Source of the DNA: Sphingobacterium bovistauri
Lineage (GTDB): Bacteria > Bacteroidota > Bacteroidia > Sphingobacteriales > Sphingobacteriaceae
Reading direction: 5' to 3'
DNA: 37,155 nucleotides
NCBI RefSeq assembly: GCF_020295405.1
Contig: NZ_JADEYP010000039.1
Location: 1 to 37,155, forward strand
Below, piece by piece: positions 7,243 through 15,379 of this stretch. The position numbers were made by a program, and so were the translations under genes. Numbering within the stretch: the first letter of the stretch is position 1; each line of letters starts with the position of its first letter. The notes beneath the pieces are model-generated. The model saw nothing but the letters and a program-made list of their open reading frames with translations, did no database searches and was not told the DNA's origin.

Positions 7243-7806
7243 CTACTTTATTTCTGCGCGGATACGCGAAAGTGTTACTTGTGATACACCTAAATATGAT
7301 GCAATATGGCCCAATTTGATACGCTGTAAGAGTTTAGGATCCTTGCGTAATAAATCACCATACCTCTCTGTTGCTGATTTGAAAAGACTTTGTATTAATC
7401 TTTCTTCTATTTTTAGAGTCTCTAATTCAGCAAGTTTACGGCCCCAATTAGCAATTTCGAGAGAACTGCTATATAATTCTTGTAGTTTGAAAATAGGGAT
7501 ACGATAAATTGTACAATTCTCTAATGTATCTACTATTTCGTAGGTGGGTCTTGCGTGTACATAACTGTTTAACGGTAAAATAATGTCGCCAGGAAAACAG
7601 AAGTCGAGAACTACTTCTTTTTCTTCTTTAGGGTAAAAAATACGACATATTCCATTTTCTAAAAAATAAATATATTTATTAATCTGTTGTTGCTCTATAA
7701 CTATATCTGCCTTAGTTAATACAACTTTTTCTGCTAGCTCAATTATTTTATTAAGTTCACATTCGGATAAAGAAGCAATGGATAATAAACCTTTTCTTAT
7801 CTCCAT
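7243..7806 (-). CDS. Crp/Fnr-family transcriptional regulator
   Basis: This 187-aa protein has a cyclic-nucleotide-binding-like beta barrel at residues ~20-110 (FPGDIILPL) and a C-terminal winged helix (HIASYLGVSQVTLSRIRAEI, 168-187). Members of this Bacteroidota group often lack clear cAMP or iron-sulfur ligands; none is obvious here, and the effector is unknown. The start ATG lies 10 nt inside the 3' end of lpxH, so the two are translationally coupled. It sits directly upstream of module B, and a fragment of its duplicate sits upstream of module A, so control of the small protein/fimbrillin genes is a reasonable inference. Confidence 0.88.
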   Translation of the reverse strand: MEIRKGLLSIASLSECELNKIIELAEKVVLTKADIVIEQQQINKYIYFLENGICRIFYPKEEKEVVLDFCFPGDIILPLNSYVHARPTYEIVDTLENCTIYRIPIFKLQELYSSSLEIANWGRKLAELETLKIEERLIQSLFKSATERYGDLLRKDPKLLQRIKLGHIASYLGVSQVTLSRIRAEIK

Positions 7807-8543
7807 TTTTCAAGAGATAATTTTTCACCATCCCAAACAGCATAAGTACGATGATTAATCCATTCGCCTAGATTGACAATTTGGGTATTATTATTAATGA
7901 TTAAATCGTAAGGCACATGACGATGCCCATAGATCATATAATCGTAATGATTTGTCGTCAATATTTCTTTACTGTATTGAATTAACCATTCATTATCCTC
8001 GCCCAAGAAAGTTTCGGGTGCATTACTCGATATTCGGCTGTGTTTAGACCAACGTGTAGCTATTCCAATACCTAGATTTGGATGTAACCTTGCAAAAAGC
8101 CATTGACAAAACGAACTTCTGAAAATTTTCTTTAAAAATTTATATTTAGCATCGCCAGGACCTAATCCATCGCCGTGGTGAATATAAAATGATTTTCCAT
8201 TCAGGTTTAACTCGAGTTCGTTATCAATAATTCGAGCGTTTAATTCATTTTTCAAATAACTAAACATCCACATATCGTGATTACCTTTGAAAAAGGTAAT
8301 TTTAATTCCCAAATCAGATAATTCTGCAAGCTTACCCAAAAAGCGAATGTAGCCTTTGGGGACTACTGTAGTGTATTCAAACCAAAAATCAAATATATCG
8401 CCGACAAGATACAATTCGGTTGCATCTGTTTTTATAGAATCTAACCATTGGACGATTGTTTTTTCACGTTCTACGGATTGCTCTAAAGGGTAAGCACCCA
8501 AATGAAAGTCTGAAGCAAAATATATCTTGTTTTTTGTCTGCAT
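7797..8543 (-). CDS. lpxH: UDP-2,3-diacylglucosamine diphosphatase (LpxH-type)
   Basis: This 248-aa calcineurin-like metallophosphoesterase would split UDP-2,3-diacylglucosamine to lipid X and UMP in lipid A synthesis at the inner membrane face. The metal-binding motifs are in order: SDFHLG (Asp12, His14), GDIFDFW (Asp49), GNHD (88-90), HHGDG and YGHRH. The set and length fit the LpxH branch common in Bacteroidota. ATG 8543 (MQTKNKIYFASDF) is preferred over a start 51 nt upstream, because the first beta-strand then follows immediately. Its 3' end overlaps the crp gene by 10 nt, and it is divergent from the S9 peptidase gene. The exact substrate is inferred from family resemblance. Confidence 0.82.
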   Translation of the reverse strand: MQTKNKIYFASDFHLGAYPLEQSVEREKTIVQWLDSIKTDATELYLVGDIFDFWFEYTTVVPKGYIRFLGKLAELSDLGIKITFFKGNHDMWMFSYLKNELNARIIDNELELNLNGKSFYIHHGDGLGPGDAKYKFLKKIFRSSFCQWLFARLHPNLGIGIATRWSKHSRISSNAPETFLGEDNEWLIQYSKEILTTNHYDYMIYGHRHVPYDLIINNNTQIVNLGEWINHRTYAVWDGEKLSLEKWR

Positions 8544-8585
8544 ACGTGGTAAAATTACCGAAATACCTTGTTGTAAACAAACCCC

Positions 8586-8617
8586 TTCGCACAAAGTAAG
8601 AATAATTAGTAGTTTTG
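8586..8617 (+). promoter_or_regulatory. promoter of the prolyl oligopeptidase gene
   Basis: TAGTTTTG at 8610-8617 fits the -7 consensus TAnnTTTG. TTCG at 8586-8589, 20 nt upstream, is one base off the TTTG -33 box. It lies 19 nt before the ATG at 8637. Confidence 0.55.
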
Positions 8618-8636
8618 TTAAAACAGATGATTGATT

Positions 8637-10784
8637 ATGGTAAAAAATTTAAGTTTAATCATGATGGTGATAGCTGTAGCAGGTTGTCAATCGAAAAACA
8701 AAATTGAAGCAGTGAAAGATATTACGCTTAAACCGTACCCTCAAACCGATAAAATTGACCAAAAGGATACATATTTCGGTATTGAAGTTGAAGATCCATA
8801 CCGGTGGTTGGAAGATGATTTGTCGGATAAAACCAAAGCTTGGGTTACAGCCGAGAATGAAGTGACACAGAACTACCTATCTCAGATTCCATTTCGTAAT
8901 GCTATTAAATCTCGTTTAGAACAATTGTGGAATTTTGAAAAGTTCTCTGCACCTTATACAGAGGGGGATTATATCTATTGGTACAAAAATGATGGTTTAC
9001 AAAACCAAGCTGTATTGTATCGCAAGAAAGGTGAAAATGGAACAGAAGAAGTTTTTCTTGACCCAAACAAATTTTCTGCAGATGGAACGACGTCTTTGGC
9101 TGGAATAAATTTCAGTAAAGATGGCTCCTTAGTAGCTTATCAATTATCTGAAGGTGGTTCGGATTGGCGTAAAGTTGTGGTTTTGAATGCAAATGACAAA
9201 TCTATCGTTGGTGATACACTAATAGATGTGAAGTTTTCGGGATTAGCTTGGCGTGGTAATGAAGGTTTTTACTATAGTTCATACGACCGGCCTAAAGATG
9301 CTTCAGCGTTGTCTGCAATGACAGATGTACACAAATTGTATTTTCATAAATTGAATACTGCACAAAAGGATGATGAATTAATTTTCGGAGGCGAAAATAT
9401 TAAACGCCGTTATATTGGTGCTAGCCTGACGGAAGATGAACGTTTTTTGGTGGTGACTGCAGCGAATACAACTTCAGGAAATGAATTATGGATGAGAGAT
9501 TTAAATAATCCAGCCTCCAAATTTGTAAGTGTTATGTCCAACATGGATAAGAATCATTATATCCTAGATAATGAAGGAGATAGATTATTTATCTATACGG
9601 AGCTCAATGCGCCAAATGGACGAATTGTTACCACAGATTTTGTAGATCCGAAACAAGAGAATTGGAAAGACTTAGTTCCAGAAACAGATAATGTATTGAG
9701 TCCTTCAACGGGTGGTGGTAAGATTTTTGCCTCATATCTGAAAGATGCAACTTCCTTAGTAAAACAATTTGATCGTTCGGGTAAATTGGAGCGTGAAATT
9801 GAATTACCAGGAGTGGGTACAGCCTCTGGATTTGGAGCCAAGAAAGAAGATCAGGATTTATATTATTCCTTCACTTCATATATACACCCAAGTACAATTT
9901 ATAAATATGATATTGCTACTGGTAAATCAGAAGTGTATAAGCAATCAGGGGCAAAGTTTGATCCCTCGCAATATGAGTCGAAGCAAATATTCTATATGTC
10001 CAAAGATGGGACTAAAGTCCCGATGATTATTACGCATAAGAAAGGTGTAAAATTGGATGGAACAAATCCAACACTTTTATATGGATACGGAGGTTTCAAT
10101 ATTAGTTTGACACCATCCTTTAGTTTGGCAAATGTAATTTTGCTAGAACAAGGTGGTGTGTATGCTGTTGCTAATTTACGTGGTGGTGGTGAATACGGCG
10201 AAAATTGGCATGTAGCTGGTACAAAGTTGAAAAAACAAAATGTATTTGATGATTTTATTGCAGCAGCAGAATATTTGATTAGTGAGAAATATACTTCATC
10301 GGAGAAATTAGCTATCTCAGGAGGTTCTAATGGTGGACTTTTAGTTGGAGCTAGTATGACGCAACGTCCAGAGTTATTTAAAGTAGCATTTCCAGCAGTT
10401 GGTGTACTTGATATGTTGAGATACCACAAATTTACTGCTGGTGCAGGTTGGGCATTTGATTATGGAACGGCGGATGATAGCAAAGAAATGTTTGAGTATT
10501 TGTATAAATATTCGCCATATCATGCATTGAAGCCAAATACTTCATATCCTGCGACTATGGTGATGACTGCAGATCATGATGATCGCGTTGTGCCTGCACA
10601 TTCATTCAAATTTGCGGCTCGTCTTCAAGAATACCACAAAGGTGCAAATCCAGTTTTGATTCGTATTGATACCAATGCTGGACACGGTGCTGGCAAATCA
10701 ACTGCCATGCAAATTGCAGAGCATGCCGATAAATGGGCTTTTATGTTCCAGAATATGGGAATTGGCTATAATGAAATAAAATAG
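8637..10784 (+). CDS. prolyl oligopeptidase (S9A), lipoprotein
   Basis: This 715-aa secreted serine peptidase should cut short peptides after proline. A lipobox ends at Cys17 (VIAVAGC). The N-terminal part begins with the YPQTDKI..DPYRWLED segment typical of S9A, followed by a beta-propeller to about residue 440 that limits access to the active site. The alpha/beta-hydrolase domain holds the catalytic Ser564 (GGSNGG), the Asp within ADHDDRVVP (~646-649) and His683 (GHGAG). ATG 8637 is chosen; a TTG 6 nt upstream adds only two residues. Length is normal. It ends in a strong terminator at 10794-10821. Confidence 0.95.
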   Translation: MVKNLSLIMMVIAVAGCQSKNKIEAVKDITLKPYPQTDKIDQKDTYFGIEVEDPYRWLEDDLSDKTKAWVTAENEVTQNYLSQIPFRNAIKSRLEQLWNFEKFSAPYTEGDYIYWYKNDGLQNQAVLYRKKGENGTEEVFLDPNKFSADGTTSLAGINFSKDGSLVAYQLSEGGSDWRKVVVLNANDKSIVGDTLIDVKFSGLAWRGNEGFYYSSYDRPKDASALSAMTDVHKLYFHKLNTAQKDDELIFGGENIKRRYIGASLTEDERFLVVTAANTTSGNELWMRDLNNPASKFVSVMSNMDKNHYILDNEGDRLFIYTELNAPNGRIVTTDFVDPKQENWKDLVPETDNVLSPSTGGGKIFASYLKDATSLVKQFDRSGKLEREIELPGVGTASGFGAKKEDQDLYYSFTSYIHPSTIYKYDIATGKSEVYKQSGAKFDPSQYESKQIFYMSKDGTKVPMIITHKKGVKLDGTNPTLLYGYGGFNISLTPSFSLANVILLEQGGVYAVANLRGGGEYGENWHVAGTKLKKQNVFDDFIAAAEYLISEKYTSSEKLAISGGSNGGLLVGASMTQRPELFKVAFPAVGVLDMLRYHKFTAGAGWAFDYGTADDSKEMFEYLYKYSPYHALKPNTSYPATMVMTADHDDRVVPAHSFKFAARLQEYHKGANPVLIRIDTNAGHGAGKSTAMQIAEHADKWAFMFQNMGIGYNEIK

Positions 10785-10793
10785 TATTTTAGT

Positions 10794-10821
10794 AAGGACG
10801 ACAAATAGTCGTCCTTTTTTT
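10794..10821 (+). terminator. intrinsic terminator after the S9A gene
   Basis: A perfect 9-bp stem AAGGACGAC/GTCGTCCTT with a 5-nt loop is followed by a run of T. The T-run touches the start codon of the next gene at 10822. Confidence 0.85.
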
Positions 10822-11394
10822 ATGGTTGAGAAGTTAATACAGCATATAAATTTTATGGTACCCCTTACAAAAGAGGAGGAGGATATTATAAGAGAGTTGG
10901 TGAAGGAGAAGGATGTTCCACGTAAAAAGTTTATGCATCAAGCTGGTGAAGTAGCTTCATATTCGGCTTTTGTGGTGGAAGGATGTTTACGTTCCTATAC
11001 AGTAGATCGAGATGGCTTCGAGCATATTTTGCAGTTTGCACCCGAAAATTGGTGGATTTCGGACATGTATTCATTGGTGAAAAATCAACCTAGTGAATTG
11101 AATATTGATGCGCTTTTGGATAGTAAAATTTTGCTATTGAGTAGATCTTGTCAAGTTTCAATATATGATAGAATACCAAAATTGGAAAGATATTTTCGAA
11201 TATTGACTGAAAATGCTTTAGCAGCGAGTAATCAACGTACAATAAATTACCTCAGTTTGACAGCAAAGATGCGCTATGAAAAATTTTGTACGCTATATCC
11301 AACTTTGATAAATACTATTCCACAAAAATCTATTGCTTCTTATATTGGAATTACGCCAGAGTTTTTGAGTAAGCTTCGGGCAGAACGCAATTAG
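10822..11394 (+). CDS. Crp/Fnr-family transcriptional regulator
   Basis: The product has 190 aa. Residues ~15-115 form a cyclic-nucleotide-binding-like barrel (HQAGEVASYSAFVVEGCLRS), and 165-190 a helix-turn-helix (SIASYIGITPEFLSKLRAER). The N-terminus VEKLIQHINFMVPLTKEEE is the family's usual start, which supports ATG 10822 although it abuts a terminator and leaves no room for a normal leader. An internal Met12 is the alternative. It is only distantly related to the regulator at 7243-7806. The pirin gene follows 79 nt downstream, a pairing that suggests, but does not prove, that it controls pirin. Confidence 0.9.
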   Translation: MVEKLIQHINFMVPLTKEEEDIIRELVKEKDVPRKKFMHQAGEVASYSAFVVEGCLRSYTVDRDGFEHILQFAPENWWISDMYSLVKNQPSELNIDALLDSKILLLSRSCQVSIYDRIPKLERYFRILTENALAASNQRTINYLSLTAKMRYEKFCTLYPTLINTIPQKSIASYIGITPEFLSKLRAERN

Positions 11395-11400
11395 GCATAT

Positions 11401-11446
11401 TCTTAATCTATGTTAAGAAATTTTGGTGGCGCAACGGGTATCTTTG
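11401..11446 (+). promoter_or_regulatory. pirin promoter with possible operator
   Basis: TATCTTTG at 11439-11446 fits the -7 box. Upstream is a perfect inverted repeat TCTTAA-N6-TTAAGA at 11401-11418, a place where a regulator such as the adjacent Crp/Fnr protein could bind. No -33 TTTG at proper spacing is seen. An AGGAG sequence 8 nt before the pirin ATG is an unusually good ribosome site for this phylum. Confidence 0.4.
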
Positions 11447-11473
11447 TAGTATCAAAAATAAAAGGAGAAAGAA

Positions 11474-12184
11474 ATGAGAACAATAATTCATAAAGCAGAT
11501 AGCAGAGGATATGCAGATCACGGTTGGTTGAAAAGTTACCATACGTTTAGTTTTGCAGGTTACAATAACCCTTCGCGTATGCATTTTGGTGCATTACGTG
11601 TGTTGAATGATGATTTTGTTGCTGGAGGAAATGGTTTTGGTCGTCACCCACACAGTAATATGGAAATTATTTCTATTCCATTAGAAGGAACTTTAGCGCA
11701 CAGTGACAGTATGGGCAATGAGGGGACGATTCAGCCCAACGAAATCCAAGTAATGAGCGCAGGTACAGGAGTAGCGCATAGTGAATTCAATGGTAGTGAG
11801 GTAGATCCTGTTAAATTCTTGCAAATTTGGTTGTTTCCTAACAAGGAAAATGTAAGACCTCGTTATGACCAAATCCAAATCAATCCGGCAGACCGCAAGA
11901 ATAAATTACAACAAGTGATTTCTCCTAACCCTGAGGATGAAGGTACTTGGATTCATCAAGACGCATGGTTTCATTTGGTTGATTTGGATGTGGATAAAGA
12001 AGTAGAATATACCTTAAAAGGAGAGGGGACTGGTGTGTATATTTTTCTATTAGAAGGACAGTTGGAGGTAGCAGACGAGACATTAAGCCGTCGCGACGCT
12101 ATAGGTATTACGGATATTTCTTCTGTAAATCTAAAGGCATCTCAAAACGCTTCTGTATTAATAATGGAAGTTCCGATGGTGTAA
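11474..12184 (+). CDS. pirin-family bicupin protein
   Basis: This 236-aa two-cupin protein is probably cytoplasmic. The N-terminal cupin carries the pirin metal site: His58 and His60 in RHPHSNMEI, His102 and Glu104 in AHSEFN. Known relatives are iron-dependent, and some (YhhW) have quercetin 2,3-dioxygenase activity in vitro; the real substrate is usually unknown. The opening motif DSRGYADHGWLKSYHTFSFA is typical. Length is normal. It follows a Crp/Fnr regulator and ends at a strong terminator. Confidence 0.93.
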   Translation: MRTIIHKADSRGYADHGWLKSYHTFSFAGYNNPSRMHFGALRVLNDDFVAGGNGFGRHPHSNMEIISIPLEGTLAHSDSMGNEGTIQPNEIQVMSAGTGVAHSEFNGSEVDPVKFLQIWLFPNKENVRPRYDQIQINPADRKNKLQQVISPNPEDEGTWIHQDAWFHLVDLDVDKEVEYTLKGEGTGVYIFLLEGQLEVADETLSRRDAIGITDISSVNLKASQNASVLIMEVPMV

Positions 12185-12207
12185 TTTTTTAACACTTAAG
12201 GTATTTC

Positions 12208-12245
12208 AAAATGAGCTTTGTTAATTTTTGCAAAGCTCATTTTTA
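12208..12245 (+). terminator. intrinsic terminator after pirin
   Basis: A 12-bp stem AAATGAGCTTTG/CAAAGCTCATTT with a 10-nt T-rich loop, followed by TT and flanked by A- and T-runs on both sides. Confidence 0.85.
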
Positions 12246-12327
12246 TTTAAAACTTAAGTGATTTTATTCTGTTTGTAATAATTATGTCCAGTTATTTGGG
12301 GGCAAAGTCTATTCTTCAAAAAAGGTA

Positions 12328-12335
12328 TAATTTTG
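12328..12335 (+). promoter_or_regulatory. -7 box close to the DUF3943-like start codon
   Basis: TAATTTTG fits TAnnTTTG but ends only 6 nt before ATG 12342. If used, transcription would begin at or next to the start codon, giving a leaderless mRNA. No matching -33 box is seen at 19-20 nt. Confidence 0.35.
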
Positions 12336-12341
12336 CGTGAT

Positions 12342-13817
12342 ATGCTCATTCGTTATAGATTTTTATTTTTTCTCGTTTTCTTCCCTACTTTTTTATGGGG
12401 GAATAATGAAATTGTCACTCATCACGATTCTACAAATACTGTTCGTGATTCCTCCATCCAAAACTTTCCACGCGACTCTTGGAAGCGAATAGATTTAAAA
12501 AAGAAAGATACTCTTGAGCAAGAATTAATTCCCACGCGTAAAAAGCATTTTTGTCGTGCAGGAACTGAATGGTTTCTAGCGCAGGCTTTTCCTGCAACTT
12601 TTAATCGTTTTATAACAAAAGATCCATATTCTTATATTTCATTTCAAAATTTTATTGACCATCAACGTATCAGTGCTTGGAATTGGGATGATAATCAATT
12701 CACAACAAACCAAATTGATCATCCTTTCCATGGCAGCCTGTATTTCAATGCTTTTCGTAGTAATGGCTATAATTTTTATCAATCAGCTACAGCCGCTGTG
12801 GTAGGTAGTTATATCTGGGAAACAGCAGGGGAAACTCAACACCCTTCCATAAATGATTTGGTCAATACGACCTTTGGTGGTGTTATTTTAGGTGAAATGA
12901 CGCATCGTGTGTCCCGAAATATTTTAGCACGGAGTCGAAATGGACAAAATAAAATTGGTAATGAAATTGTCGCTTTGTTGGTTAATCCTGTGAATAGCTT
13001 AAATCGCCTTTTAGATGGAAAATGGGGTAAGAAAATAGATAATTACTATGCGGTAGATTCTTCACGTATTAGTGCTGAATTTGATATGGGGTACAGGAGA
13101 TTTGATGCGCGTGAAGGTGATTTTTTGGAAAAGGGTAAAAATTCATTGTATAGTCGTCTAAGATTTCATTACAGCAATGGCGACCACAATTATAAAAGAC
13201 CGTTTGATGAGTTTCACGTAAATTTTGAAGTAGGAAATGGGGATAGCACATTTATCAACGCTGTAAATGTTCATGCGTTGTTGAGCGGTGCTGAATTTTT
13301 TAAATCAAAAAGAGGAGAACATTTTGGTACATTGAATGCACATTATGATTTTTACAATAATGACGCCTTTTTCTACGGGGCTCAAAGTTTAGTCTATAAC
13401 TGGAATTCACAGTTTCGTTATAAAGATGAAAATAGACTTAATTTGAGTGTAGGGGCAGGGGCGGTTGTATTGGCTGCGGTGCCTGATCCCTATTTATTGT
13501 ATGGAAACAGTCGGAATTACAACTATGGTTCAGGAGTCTCCTATAGATTTCGTGGAGAACTGAGTTTACTCAACCTCTTTATGATAACAGGTGATTATAA
13601 TGGAGGCTATTTTCACACGATTAGTGGTAATGATTCTTATTATTTGCTGCATGCAGGAACTATAGAAGCTAGTTTAAGACTGTTTAAACGTTTTTCAATT
13701 AATGTGGCTTCTGGTTATTTTGCTTTAGAGGGTAATTTTGATGATCCGAAATATAAGGATTTTTATCGCGATCATCCTTTTGGACGTATATCTTTAGGTT
13801 ATAATATTAAATTTTAA
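12342..13817 (+). CDS. DUF3943-like exported protein, probable outer-membrane barrel
   Basis: The product has 491 aa with an N-terminal signal peptide (hydrophobic FLFFLVFFPTFLWG, then a soluble region). The segment from about residue 120, with WNWDDNQF, HPFHGSLYFNAFRSNGY and GGVILGEMTHR, is recognised as the DUF3943 pattern, whose function is not established. The last ~250 residues alternate short aromatic beta-strands and end SLGYNIKF with a terminal Phe, as in outer-membrane barrels. ATG 12342 is used; a TTG 9 nt upstream adds three residues. It appears monocistronic, between the pirin terminator and a separate small barrel gene. Confidence 0.75.
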   Translation: MLIRYRFLFFLVFFPTFLWGNNEIVTHHDSTNTVRDSSIQNFPRDSWKRIDLKKKDTLEQELIPTRKKHFCRAGTEWFLAQAFPATFNRFITKDPYSYISFQNFIDHQRISAWNWDDNQFTTNQIDHPFHGSLYFNAFRSNGYNFYQSATAAVVGSYIWETAGETQHPSINDLVNTTFGGVILGEMTHRVSRNILARSRNGQNKIGNEIVALLVNPVNSLNRLLDGKWGKKIDNYYAVDSSRISAEFDMGYRRFDAREGDFLEKGKNSLYSRLRFHYSNGDHNYKRPFDEFHVNFEVGNGDSTFINAVNVHALLSGAEFFKSKRGEHFGTLNAHYDFYNNDAFFYGAQSLVYNWNSQFRYKDENRLNLSVGAGAVVLAAVPDPYLLYGNSRNYNYGSGVSYRFRGELSLLNLFMITGDYNGGYFHTISGNDSYYLLHAGTIEASLRLFKRFSINVASGYFALEGNFDDPKYKDFYRDHPFGRISLGYNIKF

Positions 13818-13891
13818 ATTAAATTTTGTAATCTACTTGTTTTAATTTACTTTAATGCGATAAAAGTATTTTGTCTCATTAACTAATTATT

Positions 13892-14542
13892 ATGTCTAAA
13901 TTTTACTATTTAATTTTATTTGCTTTCTTGTTTTCGTCATCATCATTTGCTCAAGAAGATATTTCCAACGAGGAGAGTTTACTTGAAAAATCAATGTCAT
14001 CTATCAAATTATCAGCATTTCTGCCTGCTTTAGAATATAATTACGAATATCGAATAAAACCAAAATCTAGTTTTGAATTTAGAATCGGTGGATTAACAGG
14101 ATTTGATGGTGTTTCATATTTTGATGATTTAGATTTAGTGCATTTTAAGCGATTTTATGTTTCACCCACGTTGTCTATAGGGTATAAATATTACGTTACA
14201 TTATTAAGTCGTAAGGAAAAAGGTAGAGACATATCATTCAATGCAGGTGACTATTTTGGTGTTTCGTTGGTAAATGGGGTTAATGGATTGATATTCGAAA
14301 AAGAAACACGAACTCCTGATTTTGTTTTAATTGGATCAACAGATGGAGAAAATTTTAAGAGAAAATATAGTGATTGGAGTCATACTTTGTCCATTGTTCC
14401 TAAATATGGTTTAAATAGAAATTGGACGCAAAAGATTGGATTCAATTTCGAAATTGGTCCTCAATTGTACCTTATCAATAATAAATATAGAGATGTCAGA
14501 TTCACTTTATTTGTACAAACAGGATTATATTTAAAATTGTAA
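13892..14542 (+). CDS. secreted putative beta-barrel protein, unknown function
   Basis: This 216-aa protein starts with a clear signal peptide (MSKFYYLILFAFLFSSSSFA-Q). The mature part has alternating aromatic and polar residues (EYNYEYRIKPKSSFEFRIG, SIGYKYYVTLL, FNFEIGPQLYLI) and ends LFVQTGLYLKL, which suggests a small eight-stranded outer-membrane barrel. I do not recognise a family. It stands 74 nt after the DUF3943-like gene and ends 7 nt from the convergent GNAT gene. Confidence 0.7.
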   Translation: MSKFYYLILFAFLFSSSSFAQEDISNEESLLEKSMSSIKLSAFLPALEYNYEYRIKPKSSFEFRIGGLTGFDGVSYFDDLDLVHFKRFYVSPTLSIGYKYYVTLLSRKEKGRDISFNAGDYFGVSLVNGVNGLIFEKETRTPDFVLIGSTDGENFKRKYSDWSHTLSIVPKYGLNRNWTQKIGFNFEIGPQLYLINNKYRDVRFTLFVQTGLYLKL

Positions 14543-14549
14543 TGAAGCA

Positions 14550-15104
14550 TTATGCATATTGCAAATGCTCCATGTTTTTACCAAAAATATTAACTTCATT
14601 CACGACTTTAAAACCAATACGTTCATATAATCTTTTGGCATCTGGATTATCATTATCTACCAAAAGGCCTAAAACTTTATGTTGTTTCATAACAATATCG
14701 TCAATGGCGTATTGAAGCAACTGTTTTCCAATTCCTTTTCCTTGAGTTAGTGGGCTCACTGCAAATGTATCAATATATATTTCTCCTGCTTGAGTTTCAT
14801 CCTCAGACCAATAATCTATCCCACGATCGACTTTTATTTTATCCCATATCGGTTGACGTAATTCTTTTAATTTACCGCCATCATACATCGATATTTGTCC
14901 AAGAATAAGACCATCTTCTTCGGCGATATAGATGTTTTCATAGGAATATTGGTTGTTTTCTTGTGCTATAAAATGCGCTAAGAATTCATTTGCTTTATCT
15001 ACATTTTCCTCTCCAATAAATTGATAGGTAATTTCTAGCATTGCAAGATTTATCAATTCGGCAATTTGAAGAGCTTCTGATTTTCTAGCAGGACGAATAT
15101 GCAT
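14550..15104 (-). CDS. GNAT-family N-acetyltransferase
   Basis: This 184-aa protein has one GNAT fold. The acetyl-CoA site is in DTFAVSPLTQGKGIGKQLL, with the Q-x-x-G-x-G pyrophosphate loop at about residues 120-125. The conserved late strand and helix NPDAKRLYERIGFK is present. The N-terminus MHIRPARKSEALQIAELI is the usual start, so ATG 15104 is chosen over a longer reading that runs into the repeat at 15160. The acceptor (an amine or N-terminus) cannot be told. Single gene, convergent with the barrel gene. Confidence 0.88.
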   Translation of the reverse strand: MHIRPARKSEALQIAELINLAMLEITYQFIGEENVDKANEFLAHFIAQENNQYSYENIYIAEEDGLILGQISMYDGGKLKELRQPIWDKIKVDRGIDYWSEDETQAGEIYIDTFAVSPLTQGKGIGKQLLQYAIDDIVMKQHKVLGLLVDNDNPDAKRLYERIGFKVVNEVNIFGKNMEHLQYA

Positions 15105-15159
15105 AATGTTAATAGTAAATATACTTCGGTAGAACAATTTATTTATGCCCTCATGCCGG

Positions 15160-15263
15160 GCAGGCAATTACTTTTTCCCGCAAAAAGTAATCAAAAACTC
15201 GTCGCTGAAAAATTTTGCAAAAAGGCTAGTCATTCGTGCAAAAGCAAAATTTTTTAAGGCGAC
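15160..15263. repeat. palindromic intergenic element, possibly a dispersed repeat
   Basis: Two inverted repeats lie back to back. The first is perfect: ATTACTTTTT-CCCGC-AAAAAGTAAT (15167-15191). The second is imperfect and longer: GTCGC..AAAAATTTTGC (15201-15218) pairs with 15244-15263 around an internal loop. There is no coding content. Similar attacttttt..aaaaagtaat stretches are, from memory, common between genes in Sphingobacteriaceae; this needs a genome search. Confidence 0.5.
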
Positions 15264-15323
15264 AATCTGAGCAAAACAATGTTAGTTGCATTGCTTAAGA
15301 TTTGAATTTAGTTTAAAAACTAA

Positions 15324-15355
15324 AAAAGGTTAGCAAAAATATTTGCTAACCTTTT
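15324..15355 (-). terminator. intrinsic terminator of trigger factor
   Basis: A 14-bp stem AAAAGGTTAGCAAA/TTTGCTAACCTTTT with a 4-nt loop, 25 nt past the tig stop. On the minus strand it ends in a run of T. Confidence 0.85.
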
Positions 15356-15379
15356 ACATTCAAAAAATCAATATAAATA

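Noticed and set aside
12342..14542. DUF3943-like and small barrel genes as one transport system
   Set aside because: They are 74 nt apart on the same strand, but there is no shared motif or partner gene to support a joint function.
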